64,000 bases of DNA from contig CAVVVW010000004.1 in NCBI GenBank assembly GCA_963751775.1, positions 30,263 through 94,262 on the forward strand. Direction: 5' to 3'. The notes beneath the pieces are model-generated. The model searched no databases. It saw only the letters and a list, made by a program, of their open reading frames with translations, and was not told the origin of the DNA. The position numbers and the translations under genes are program-made. The stretch is from CADEEN01 sp963751775. GTDB taxonomy: Bacteria; Pseudomonadota; Gammaproteobacteria; Burkholderiales; Burkholderiaceae_C. Shown in pieces: positions 21,180 through 29,508 of this stretch; positions within the stretch are counted from its first letter, which is position 1, and every line of letters begins with the position of its first letter.

Positions 21180-22310
21180 TTGTTCGGCCTGTCGTGGGGC
21201 CGCATCGTCGCGGTGCTGCGCAAGGAGTTCGTGCAACTGCGGCGCGACCGCCTGACCTTCGCGATGATGCTCGGCGTGCCGATCATGCAGCTGGTGCTGT
21301 TCGGCTACGCCATCAACGGCGACCCGCGCCAGTTGCCGACCGCGGTGGTGGCGGCCGACAACGGCCCGCTGGTGCGCAGCATCGTTCGCGCGGCCGAGAA
21401 CACCGGCTACTTCAAGGTCGTCGCCACGGTCGCCGACGGCGACGCCGAGCACCTGATCGCCAGCGGCCAGGTGCAGTTCGCACTGGTCTTCCCGGCCGAC
21501 TTCTCGCGCCGCGTGCTGCGCGGCGAGCACCCCGCCCTCGCCGTCTACGCCGACGCCACCGACCCGGCCGCCACCGGCCCGGCCGTGGCTGCGCTGCAGG
21601 CCCTGCCCGCGCTGGCCCTGGCCAACGACCTGAATGGCCCGCTGGCCCACCTGCGCCCCGGCGCCCAGCCCTTCGAGCTGCGGCTGCACCGCCGCTACAA
21701 CCCCGAGGGGCTGACCGCCTACAACGTCGTGCCGGGCCTGATGGGCGTGATCCTGACCATGACGCTGGTGATGATGACCGCGATGGCGATGACCCGCGAG
21801 CGCGAGCGCGGCACGCTGGAAAACCTGCTCGCCACGCCGGTGCGCCCGCTCGAGATGATGATCGGCAAGATCCTGCCCTACGTCTTCATCGGCTACGTGC
21901 AGGTGCTCGTCGTCTTCGGCGCGGCGCGCCTGCTGTTCGACGTGCCGATGGCCGGCAGCTTCTTGATGCTCACGGCCACCGTGCTGCTGTTCATCGTCGC
22001 CACGCTGGCCGTCGGCTTCACCTTCTCGACCATCGCGCGCTCGCAGATGCAGTCGATGCAGATGACGATGTTCTACTTCCTGCCCAACATCCTGCTGTCG
22101 GGCTTCATGTTCCCGTTTCGCGGCATGCCCGGCTGGGCCCAGGCCATCGGCGAGGTGCTGCCGCTGACCCACTTCGTGCGCATCGTGCGCGGCATCATGC
22201 TCAAGGGCGTGGCCTGGCACGACGTCTGGCCCGAGGCCGGCGCGATCGTCGCCTTCCTCGTCGTGGTCGGCACGATCGCGATGCTGAGGTATCGGCAGAC
22301 GATCGATTGA
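21180..22310 (+). CDS. ABC-2 type transporter permease
   Basis: This intact 376-residue permease probably starts at TTG 21180, fifteen bases after the ATPase stop. It opens LSWGRIVAVLRKEFVQLRRDRLTFAMMLG, with the first membrane helix next. A large periplasmic loop follows (about residues 50-175), then five helices. These carry TAYNVVPGLMGVILTMTLVMMTAMAMTRERERGTLENLLATP, the conserved ABC-2 coupling segment (split here between helices). It ends RYRQTID. It matches the YbhS/YhhJ branch of exporters for drugs or hydrophobic molecules. Only one permease gene is present, so it probably works as a homodimer. Confidence 0.88.
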   Translation: MFGLSWGRIVAVLRKEFVQLRRDRLTFAMMLGVPIMQLVLFGYAINGDPRQLPTAVVAADNGPLVRSIVRAAENTGYFKVVATVADGDAEHLIASGQVQFALVFPADFSRRVLRGEHPALAVYADATDPAATGPAVAALQALPALALANDLNGPLAHLRPGAQPFELRLHRRYNPEGLTAYNVVPGLMGVILTMTLVMMTAMAMTRERERGTLENLLATPVRPLEMMIGKILPYVFIGYVQVLVVFGAARLLFDVPMAGSFLMLTATVLLFIVATLAVGFTFSTIARSQMQSMQMTMFYFLPNILLSGFMFPFRGMPGWAQAIGEVLPLTHFVRIVRGIMLKGVAWHDVWPEAGAIVAFLVVVGTIAMLRYRQTID

Positions 22311-22475
22311 CAGCCCCCAAGACGCCTGCGGCGTCGCCGCCCGGTGCGCTCGCAGGCCGCTTGGGCCGGCCCGGGGCCTGCGATCTGATTTTCGCAGGCT
22401 CACGCCATGAGCCTCTGGCACCCGAGACTGGCATCGCCGGGGTCGTCCCGGTGCCCGCCAGAAAGCGAAGCCGCC

Positions 22476-23561
22476 ATGCACACCGCCGACCTGTTCGAAG
22501 ACGCCCCGCCCGCGGTGCAAACCGTGAACCCCGCCGACGCCACCGGCTTCGAGATCGGCTGGGACTACGCCCATTACCGTCTCACGCCGCCGCCGCAGCA
22601 ATTGCAGGAGGCCAAGCCCGTGCGCCAGGGCTGGCAGGCCGGCGCGGCGGTCTTCGGCACGCGCACCTTGAAGCCCACGCCGCAGGTGCGCAAGTGGCTG
22701 CAACTGCGCCTGAATGCCTGGCGCCGCGGCCGTGCGTTCGAGGGCGTGCAGGTCACGCCGCACTTCCTGGCCCAGATCGACGTGGCGGTGTGCCCGATCA
22801 CGCGCCTGAAGCTCAGCCACGCCAGCGGCGCCGGCAGCGACGCCTCGGTCGACCGCGTCTGCAACCAGGCCGGCTACGCCGCCGGCAACCTGGCCGTGAT
22901 GAGCACGCGCGCCAACCAGGCCAAGGCCGACCTCGGCTGGCGGGACGCGCTGACCGTCGTGCGCCAGCTCGAAGCCTCGGGCCTGGACACGCTGGACGGC
23001 CTGGCCCCCGTGCACTGGTCGCGCCTGGGCGTGCTGATGAGCTTCGTCACGCCACTGCCGCACGCCGAGGCGGCGTGCCTGCCGCTGCTGGTGCTGCCGC
23101 CCAACCGCCTGCGCCTGCTCAACGCCGTGCAGGCCTTGCAGGCGGTGCTGACGCTGGCCTTCACGCAGGCGCAGGCCGTGCCGCGGCTGCGCGAGTTGAT
23201 GGCGCACCTGCCGGCGCCGGCGCGGCACGACTTCCAGGTCTTCATGCTCACGCTGCAGGCGCGGCGCCTGGCCATCGGCATGCAGACCAGCGGCATCGAA
23301 CTGCGCCACGCGCTCGAAGACCTGTGGACCGACGCGGCCGTCAACCGCCGCTGGCAGCGCTTTGCGCTGCAGCTCGACGAAGCCGACTGCGAGCGCCTGG
23401 TGCGTATCGCCGCACGCAAGGGCTTGGGCGGCAAGGCCTGGCAGTGGCTGCCGCGTGCGGCGGCCACCGAAGGCTGGGCGCTGGCCACCGCGGGCTACGT
23501 CGGGCCGCGGCCGGGCTGGGCGCGGGCACGCCGCCGCGGCAAGGACGCCGGCCGCGCCTAA
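22476..23561 (+). CDS. unrecognised protein with a degenerate HNH-like motif
   Basis: This is an intact 361-residue soluble protein with no signal peptide. Residues 105-150 read CPITRLKLSHASG, then ASVDRVCNQAGYAAGN, then LAVMSTRANQAKADLGW. The order CP..., DR-x-x-N-x-x-GY-x-x-GN, and then an Asn/Lys pair matches the core of HNH/His-Me endonucleases (SVDRIDN-GY-xxN-x-CxxCN-xxK). The usual CxxC zinc ligands and the leading His are missing. The rest is helical and Ala/Leu/Arg rich. Function is unknown; a nuclease-derived fold is inference only. It follows the export operon by 165 bp and precedes an FAD oxidoreductase by nine bases. Confidence 0.7.
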   Translation: MHTADLFEDAPPAVQTVNPADATGFEIGWDYAHYRLTPPPQQLQEAKPVRQGWQAGAAVFGTRTLKPTPQVRKWLQLRLNAWRRGRAFEGVQVTPHFLAQIDVAVCPITRLKLSHASGAGSDASVDRVCNQAGYAAGNLAVMSTRANQAKADLGWRDALTVVRQLEASGLDTLDGLAPVHWSRLGVLMSFVTPLPHAEAACLPLLVLPPNRLRLLNAVQALQAVLTLAFTQAQAVPRLRELMAHLPAPARHDFQVFMLTLQARRLAIGMQTSGIELRHALEDLWTDAAVNRRWQRFALQLDEADCERLVRIAARKGLGGKAWQWLPRAAATEGWALATAGYVGPRPGWARARRRGKDAGRA

Positions 23562-23570
23562 CATCGCGGC

Positions 23571-24688
23571 ATGGCCGACCAACGAATTCGACGTCCTCGT
23601 CATCGGCGCCGGCATCGCCGGTGCCTCGGTAGCGTACTTCCTCGCGCCGCACGCCCGCGTGGCCTGCTCGAGCGCGAGTCCCTGCCGGGCTATCACACCA
23701 CCGGGCGCTCGGCGGCGATGTTCATGGAGAGCTACGGCCCGGCGCAGGTGCGCGCGCTGACGCGGGCCAGCCGGGCGTTTCTGGCCACGCCGGTGAACGG
23801 CGAGCCGCCGCTGCTCGCACCGCGCGGCGCGCTGTTCATCGCCCGCGCCGAGCAGGCCGACGCCGTGCGGGCGCTGCACGAACAATTGCGCAGCGAGGGC
23901 GCGCAGGCGCAGATGCTGGACACTGCCGCGGCCCGCGCGCGCGTGCCCGTGCTGCGCAGCGAAGCCGCCGCGCTGGCGCTGCTCGACGACGATGCCTGCG
24001 ACATCGACGTCGACCGGCTGCACCAGCGCTTCCTGCGCGGCGCGCGGCGACATGGCGCGCAACTCGTCTTCAATGCCGACGTGCGCAGCATCGACTTCGC
24101 GCAGGGCCGCTGGTCGGTCTCGACGCCGACGCAGCGTTTCAGGGCGCCGTGCTGGTGAATGCCGCCGGCGCCTGGGCCGACGCCGTCGCCGCGCTGGCCG
24201 GCGTGGCGCCGCTGGGCCTGCAACCGTGCCGCCGCAGCGCCTTCACCTTCGCGCCGCCCGCCGGCATCGACGTGCGTGGCTGGCCCTGCGTGGCCGACAT
24301 CGACGAGAGCTTCTATTTCAAGCCCGAAGCCGGCGTGCTGCTCGGCTCGCCGGCCAACGCCGACCCGGTGCCGCCGCATGACGTGGTGGCCGAGGAACTC
24401 GACATCGCCACCGGCATCCAGCGCATCGAGGAGGCCACCACGCTCGCCATCCGCCGCCCGTTGCGCACCTGGGCCGGCCTGCGCAGCTTCGTGCCCGACG
24501 GCGCGCTGGTCGGCGGTTTCGACGACGCCGTGCCCGCCTTCTTCTGGTGCTGCGGCCAGGGCGGCTACGGCATCCAGACCAGCCCGGCGATGGGCGAGGC
24601 CTGCGCCGCGCGCCTGCTCGGCCGGCCGCTGCCAGCGCACATCGCCGACCAGGGCCTGGCCTTTGCCGACCTCGCGCCGCGGCGCTAG
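23571..24688 (+). CDS. FAD-dependent oxidoreductase (DAO family), three frame breaks
   Basis: The dinucleotide-binding motif FDVLVIGAGIAGASVAYFLA is in a different frame from the ATG at 23571, so a break lies within the first four codons (near 23580). Others lie near 23660 and 24140. The core contains LPGYHTTGRSAAMFMESYGP (FAD-ribose contact), DIDVDRLHQRFLRGARRHGA, VLVNAAGAWADAVAALAG and a C-terminal WCCGQGGYGIQTSPAMGE. This is the glycine-oxidase/D-amino-acid dehydrogenase superfamily, and the C-terminal pattern resembles enzymes annotated as FAD-binding oxidoreductases of unknown substrate. Length is about 372 residues. Confidence 0.83.
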
Positions 24689-24783
24689 ACAGCGCAGCGA
24701 TCAAGGACGAGCCTCGCCGTTGAGGCAGCGCAATTCGCCCGCCACTCACGGCGGTATCGTGCAATTCCACTCTGGAAGTCACG

Positions 24784-25860
24784 ATGCTTTTCGACCCCAT
24801 CGCCATTCGCTCGCTGCACCTCAGCAACCGGGCAATCATGGCGCCGATGACGCGTTGCCGGGCCGCCGAAGCCGGTGTCCCCAATGCGCTGATGGCCGAG
24901 TATTACGGCCAGCGCGCCGGCGCCGGCCTGATCATCACCGAAGGCACGTCGCCATCGCCCAACGGGCTCGGTTATGCGCACATCCCGGGGCTGTTCAACG
25001 AAGCGCAGATGCGCGGCTGGAGGCCCGTCACGGACGCGGTGCACGCCAAGGGCGGCAAGATCGTCGTCCAGTTCATGCACACCGGCCGCGTGGCCCATGT
25101 CGCCAACCTGCCGGCGGGCGCCGAGGTGTTGGGGCCGGGCGCCGAGGTCTGCCCTGGCGAGATGTACGCGAAGTCGCTAGGCATGCAGCCCCACAGCGCG
25201 CCGCGTGCGATGACCGAGCGCGACATCGCCGTTGCCGTCGGCGAATACGCTCGGGCGGCGCGTCTGGCACTCGACGCGGGTTTCGACGGCGTGGAACTCC
25301 ACGCCGCGAACGGATACCTGATCGAGCAGTTCCTGAATGCGAACGTGAACCACCGCACCGACGCCTACGGCGCCGGCCCCGAGGGGCGCAATCGTTTCGC
25401 GATCGAAGTCGCGCGCGCCACCGCGAACGCCATCGGCGGCGACAGGGTCGGCGTCCGGCTCTCGCCGCATGGTGTGTTCAACGGCACGGGCACCTTTGCC
25501 GATGTCGATGCGCAGGATCTTGCGCTGACCAAGGAGCTGTCGGCGCTTGGGCTGCTGTACATCCACCTGCTGGACCACTCCGCGATGGGCACGCCGCCCG
25601 TGCCCGCCGAATTGAAGACCCGGTTGCGGAGCGCCTTCGACGGGCCGTTCATGCTGGCCGGCGGGTTCGATCGCGCCAGTGCGGAAAGTGCGCTCGCCGA
25701 AGGGCGGGCCGATCTGATCGCGTTCGGTCGCCCGTTTCTTGCCAACCCCGACCTGGTCGAGCGCATGCGCGTGGATGCACCGTTGAATGCGCCGGACATG
25801 TCCACCTTCTACACGCCGGGCGCCAAGGGCTACACCGACTATCCGACGCTGGCAACCTGA
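24784..25860 (+). CDS. Old Yellow Enzyme family alkene reductase (NemA-like)
   Basis: This intact 358-residue flavoprotein of the OYE family reduces activated alkenes, quinones or nitro compounds with NAD(P)H and FMN. It starts MLFDPIAIRSLHLSNRAIMAPMTRCRA. VQFMHTGRVAH supplies a conserved His, and FDGVELHAANGYLIEQFLN carries the GYL phosphate-binding signature. The FMN-phosphate loop is FMLAGGFDRASAE to LIAFGRPFLANPDL. It belongs to the classical subclass. No regulator is adjacent; a CoA-binding gene converges 24 bp away. Confidence 0.92.
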   Translation: MLFDPIAIRSLHLSNRAIMAPMTRCRAAEAGVPNALMAEYYGQRAGAGLIITEGTSPSPNGLGYAHIPGLFNEAQMRGWRPVTDAVHAKGGKIVVQFMHTGRVAHVANLPAGAEVLGPGAEVCPGEMYAKSLGMQPHSAPRAMTERDIAVAVGEYARAARLALDAGFDGVELHAANGYLIEQFLNANVNHRTDAYGAGPEGRNRFAIEVARATANAIGGDRVGVRLSPHGVFNGTGTFADVDAQDLALTKELSALGLLYIHLLDHSAMGTPPVPAELKTRLRSAFDGPFMLAGGFDRASAESALAEGRADLIAFGRPFLANPDLVERMRVDAPLNAPDMSTFYTPGAKGYTDYPTLAT

Positions 25861-25884
25861 TCGCGGTCGGCGCGGCGGCGGCGT

Positions 25885-26352
25885 TCAGGCGGGAATGCGG
25901 CCCTGCCGGCCCAGCCACCAGCGCATGCAGCGATGCGCCACGTCCACCGGCTCGCAGTACATCATCGGACAGCCGCCGACGATGGGTTCGATGCCGAGCT
26001 CCGTGCACGCGCGCAGCGCAGGCTCGGAAACGCTGCCCTCGCCGAAGGAGCGATGAAACCAGATCTTGTGGATGCCACGCGCGGCCGCCTGCCGGACGAG
26101 GCCTTCGGCGACATCGGGATGCGTGACGACCATCAAGCCGTCGACGACACCCGGCACGGCGGCCAGATCGCGGTAGCACTTCGAGCCTTCGAGGACGTCT
26201 GCCTGCGGGTTGACGGCGATTGCCTCGATGCCGCAACCGCGCAACTTGCGAAAGATGGCGTTCGCAGGCGCTTTCCCGGAGCGCGAAACGCCGGCAACGG
26301 CGATACGCCCGCACGATAGAAACGCGGCGACCGACGACGGTGTTGGGGTCAT
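25885..26352 (-). CDS. CoA-binding (Rossmann) domain protein
   Basis: This is an intact 155-residue single-domain CoA_binding_2 protein. IAVAGVSRSGKAPANAIFRKLR is the nucleotide-binding segment, AIAVNPQADVLEG follows, and HKIWFHRSFGEGSVSEPALR is the conserved loop. It is related to the N-terminal domain of succinyl-CoA synthetase alpha. Function is unknown; it may bind CoA or acyl-CoA. It is the last gene of a minus-strand run that begins at tetR. Confidence 0.85.
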   Translation of the reverse strand: MTPTPSSVAAFLSCGRIAVAGVSRSGKAPANAIFRKLRGCGIEAIAVNPQADVLEGSKCYRDLAAVPGVVDGLMVVTHPDVAEGLVRQAAARGIHKIWFHRSFGEGSVSEPALRACTELGIEPIVGGCPMMYCEPVDVAHRCMRWWLGRQGRIPA

Positions 26353-26483
26353 GCCTGGAGCCCGAATCGAATGCCCGTGACGCGTACACGGTACATCGGG
26401 CGCGGTCGATCCTGTTGCGCCCGGTCAAGGCGCCGGTCGCCGCCGCCTTGCCTGGCACAGTGTCCGCCGGTCGTGTGCCGGCT

Positions 26484-27851
26484 TCAGAAGCGGCTCTCGA
26501 CGCCAGGTGAGCGCATGCGTTGCTGGATGGCCCGCGCATGGGCCACCCAGCCATGGGTCTCCCAACGCCAGAACATCAGCGCGCCGCGGATCCACTCGTC
26601 GGCCGCGTAGGCGATCCAGATGCCGACCAGCCCGTAGCGCTGGCCGAGCACCACCGACCCTACGCCGAGCACCAGGATCAGCGACGCGATGGCCGCCGAG
26701 ACGGGGAAGATCACGTCGCCGGTCGAGCGCAGCGCCCCCAGCACCACCAGATTGGCGACGCGTCCCGTCTCGAGCGCGAGCGAGATCCACAGCAAGGTCT
26801 GCGCCGCCTGGATCACGGCCGGATCGCGCGTGAAGGCGCGCATCAGCCACGGCGCGCCGATCGCCACCACCAGCGCCATCGTGCCCGACGCGACCAGGCC
26901 ATTGCGCAAGCCCTTACGTACCAGTTGGTGTGCGACACGGAACTTGCCCGAGCCGATCAAGTGGCCGACCATGATCTCGCAAGCCCAGCCGATGGCCAGA
27001 CTGATCAGCAACACATAACGCAGCGTCTGCAGCACATAGGCCTGTGTCGCCAGCGCCGCCACGCCCAGCCTGGCCGCGGCCGACAGCGACATCATGAAGG
27101 CCATGCGGTAGGCCAGTTCGAGCGACGCGCCCGGCACGCCGATGCGCAACACCGGCATCAACGCACGTGCCGGGCAGTACCACCAATCACGCTGACTGGG
27201 CACCAGGTTCATGCGCCGGCGCCAAAGCCACAGGTGCAGGCCCAGGCCGGCACCGCGGCTGAGCGTGAGCGAGAGCGAATAACCGGGCAGGCCCAGGCCG
27301 TCCCAATCGCCCAGGCCCAGCATCAGCGGGAACGCCAGTGCCAGGTTGGTGGCGTGCATCACCAGCATCACGAACAGCGTGTCGCGTGCGTGCAGGTGGG
27401 CACGCAGGATGCTGGCCATGACCAGGTTGTAGGCCTCGAGCAGCGCGGCGACCGCCAGCAGCGGCAGATATGGCCCGGCCAGTGCCGCCACCGCGTCCGG
27501 GGCGTTCAGCGCGTCCAGCGTCCAGTCGCCGAAGAACAGCAGCCACACCGCCGCCACCGCACCGGCCCAGGTGCAGGCCCCGAGGCCGACCAGTGCCGTG
27601 CGCCGCGCCGCTTCGGCGTGGCGGCCACCCAGCGCCTGCGTGATCGTCACGCCGACGCCGATGGCCAGCACGCGAAAGAGCACGAACAGCGACTCGAGCA
27701 ATTGCTGGCTCATGCCGAAGGCGCCGGCACTGGCGTCGGAGATCTGCGACGCCATCCACAGCGCAGCCATCGTGACGCTGATGCCGATCAGGAATTCGCC
27801 CAGGATCGGCCCGGCAATCGGCGTGATGCGTGGGCGTTGTGGGCGGGCCAT
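26484..27851 (-). CDS. MATE family efflux transporter
   Basis: This intact 455-residue protein has about twelve hydrophobic segments in the MATE two-bundle pattern (ITPIAGPILGEFLIGISVTMAALWMAS at the start, then QQLLESLFVLFRVLAIGVGVTITQALG). It is expected to export cationic organic compounds by Na+ or H+ antiport across the inner membrane. It lies 59 bp downstream of the sirtuin gene in the same direction. Confidence 0.9.
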   Translation of the reverse strand: MARPQRPRITPIAGPILGEFLIGISVTMAALWMASQISDASAGAFGMSQQLLESLFVLFRVLAIGVGVTITQALGGRHAEAARRTALVGLGACTWAGAVAAVWLLFFGDWTLDALNAPDAVAALAGPYLPLLAVAALLEAYNLVMASILRAHLHARDTLFVMLVMHATNLALAFPLMLGLGDWDGLGLPGYSLSLTLSRGAGLGLHLWLWRRRMNLVPSQRDWWYCPARALMPVLRIGVPGASLELAYRMAFMMSLSAAARLGVAALATQAYVLQTLRYVLLISLAIGWACEIMVGHLIGSGKFRVAHQLVRKGLRNGLVASGTMALVVAIGAPWLMRAFTRDPAVIQAAQTLLWISLALETGRVANLVVLGALRSTGDVIFPVSAAIASLILVLGVGSVVLGQRYGLVGIWIAYAADEWIRGALMFWRWETHGWVAHARAIQQRMRSPGVESRF

Positions 27852-27910
27852 CGTAGACTTGTGCGGCGAACGTCGGAATCAGATCGGTCGTCAGACGGGT
27901 GCGACGTGCT

Positions 27911-28666
27911 TCATGCGGCACAGATCGCCGGCAGCACTTCGCCAATCGGCCCGCGCAACAGCGCATCGGCAATGCCGTCCATCGGTGTCGGCTGATTGTT
28001 CATGACGACGACGCGTGCGCCGGCACCCTTCGCCGCGGGCACGACGCCCGCCACCGGGTAGACCTGCAACGTGCTGCCGACCGCAAGCAGCAAGTCGGCC
28101 TCGCCGGCCACGACCATCGCGCGCGCAATGACTTCGGGCACCAGCGGCTGGCCGAACGAGATCGTGTCGCTCTTCAGGATGCCGCCACAGGCCAGGCACG
28201 GCGGATCGGGCTCGCCGGCGCGCACTCGCTCGAGCACCTCGGGCATCGGCGTGCGCTGGCCGCAGTCCCAGCACATGGCGCGGCGCATCGTGCCGTGGAC
28301 TTCGATGATCAGCGCCGGGTCGTTGCCGGCCAGGCGATGCAGCTCGTCGATGTTCTGCGTGATCAGCGCGTGCAGCTTGCCGCGGCGTTCCAGGTCCACC
28401 AGCGCCAGGTGGCCGCGATTCGGGTGCGCCCGCCACGCCGGATGTGCCGTGCGGCTTCGCCACGCGGCCTGGCGCACCTGCGGGTCGGCCAGGTAGGTCT
28501 GCAGCGTCGACTGCTGCTCGGCAGCCGGGTTGGTGGTCCAGACACCCTGCGGGCCACGGAAGTCGGGAATGCCGGAATCGGTCGAGATGCCTGCTCCCGT
28601 CAACACAACCACGCGCCGCGCCGCGGCGATCCAGGCCCGGACGACTTCGACGGCATCGGCTGGCAT
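27911..28666 (-). CDS. cobB: NAD-dependent protein deacylase, SIR2 family
   Basis: This intact 251-residue sirtuin has all its core motifs. VVVLTGAGISTDSGIPDFRG binds NAD, LITQNIDELHRLAG and EVHGTMRRAMCWDCG supply the catalytic His and first zinc cysteines, and CLACGGILKSDTISFG supplies the second cysteine pair. LLAVGSTLQVYPVAG completes the fold. It removes acyl groups from lysines, producing nicotinamide and O-acyl-ADP-ribose. The start at 28666 has a weak ribosome site. It follows acyP by 20 bp. Confidence 0.9.
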   Translation of the reverse strand: MPADAVEVVRAWIAAARRVVVLTGAGISTDSGIPDFRGPQGVWTTNPAAEQQSTLQTYLADPQVRQAAWRSRTAHPAWRAHPNRGHLALVDLERRGKLHALITQNIDELHRLAGNDPALIIEVHGTMRRAMCWDCGQRTPMPEVLERVRAGEPDPPCLACGGILKSDTISFGQPLVPEVIARAMVVAGEADLLLAVGSTLQVYPVAGVVPAAKGAGARVVVMNNQPTPMDGIADALLRGPIGEVLPAICAA

Positions 28667-28686
28667 ACGGTGGCTCCTGGTCGGCC

Positions 28687-28983
28687 TTACAGCGTGGGCA
28701 GGCGCTCGAAGCGATCGAATCGCGGGAACGGCGGCGCAACCGGCGTGACTTCGAGTTCTTCGACCAGCGCGAAGGGAACCTCCTCGCGCAGCCAATCGCA
28801 CATCTGGTCAAGCTGGTGCGGCGTGCCCTGCAGCAAGGCCTCGACCGATTCATCCATGCGATTGCGAACCCAGCCCGTGACGCCCAGCGTCCTGGCCTGG
28901 CCGACGCAGGCCTGCCGGTAGCCGACGCCTTGCACGCGGCCGCGCACGCGCACCAGCCGACACTCGAGCGCACCACCCGGCAA
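28687..28983 (-). CDS. acyP: acylphosphatase
   Basis: This 98-residue protein carries the acylphosphatase signature RLVRVRGRVQGVGYRQACVGQAR, with the catalytic Arg, and GVTGWVRNRMDESVEALLQG with the catalytic Asn. It hydrolyses carboxyl-phosphate bonds in small acyl phosphates. It starts six bases after the GNAT stop, inside the same transcription unit. Confidence 0.9.
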   Translation of the reverse strand: MPGGALECRLVRVRGRVQGVGYRQACVGQARTLGVTGWVRNRMDESVEALLQGTPHQLDQMCDWLREEVPFALVEELEVTPVAPPFPRFDRFERLPTL

Positions 28984-28989
28984 GTGCGC

Positions 28990-29508
28990 CTACTCCTGCC
29001 CCAACCCGACGCGCACTTCGTACTCGCGGTCGAGCATGCCCATCACGACCAGCGACTCGTAGCCCTCGGCCAGCTTGACACTCTCGCGCAACCGCCCTTC
29101 CTCGACGAAGCCCTCGCTGGCGTACAGCGCCTGCGCGCGCACGTTGAGCACCTTCACGTCGAGCCAGAAGCGGTGCGCACGCAGGTCGCGAAACGCCATG
29201 CGCTTCAACAGTCGCACGCAGGCCCGGCCCAGGCCCTGGCCCTTGGGCTGCAGCACGATGCGCTTCAATTCCACGCTCTGGTGCCGGTTGCGGCAGCCCT
29301 GCAGGATGACGAAGCCAGCCCGCGCCCAGTCGTCGCCGGCCTCGACGATGAAGTGGCGGAAGTCGGGGAAGCGCACCGCGCCCTCGTGCTGCGTGCGCTC
29401 CCAGGGCGTGATGAACGGTAGGTTGGCCGAGTCGGTCTCGACCGTCTGCACGAAGTCGAGGTCCGACAACATGGTCGGGCGCAGGCGCAGGCGCACTGCG
29501 TCAGACAT
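28990..29508 (-). CDS. GNAT family N-acetyltransferase
   Basis: This 172-residue GNAT protein starts MSDAVRLRLRPTMLSDLDFVQTVE. Its acetyl-CoA binding motif A is KRIVLQPKGQGLGRACVRLLKRMAF, and motif B is LDVKVLNVRAQALYASEGFVEEG. The acceptor is unknown. The ATG overlaps the parE stop by eight bases, so the two are probably translationally coupled. Confidence 0.88.
   Translation of the reverse strand: MSDAVRLRLRPTMLSDLDFVQTVETDSANLPFITPWERTQHEGAVRFPDFRHFIVEAGDDWARAGFVILQGCRNRHQSVELKRIVLQPKGQGLGRACVRLLKRMAFRDLRAHRFWLDVKVLNVRAQALYASEGFVEEGRLRESVKLAEGYESLVVMGMLDREYEVRVGLGQE

Noticed and set aside
21024..24062. A 1012-codon minus-strand frame
   Set aside because: Antisense to the ABC permease, the HNH-like gene and the FAD oxidoreductase, all of which have recognisable motifs.
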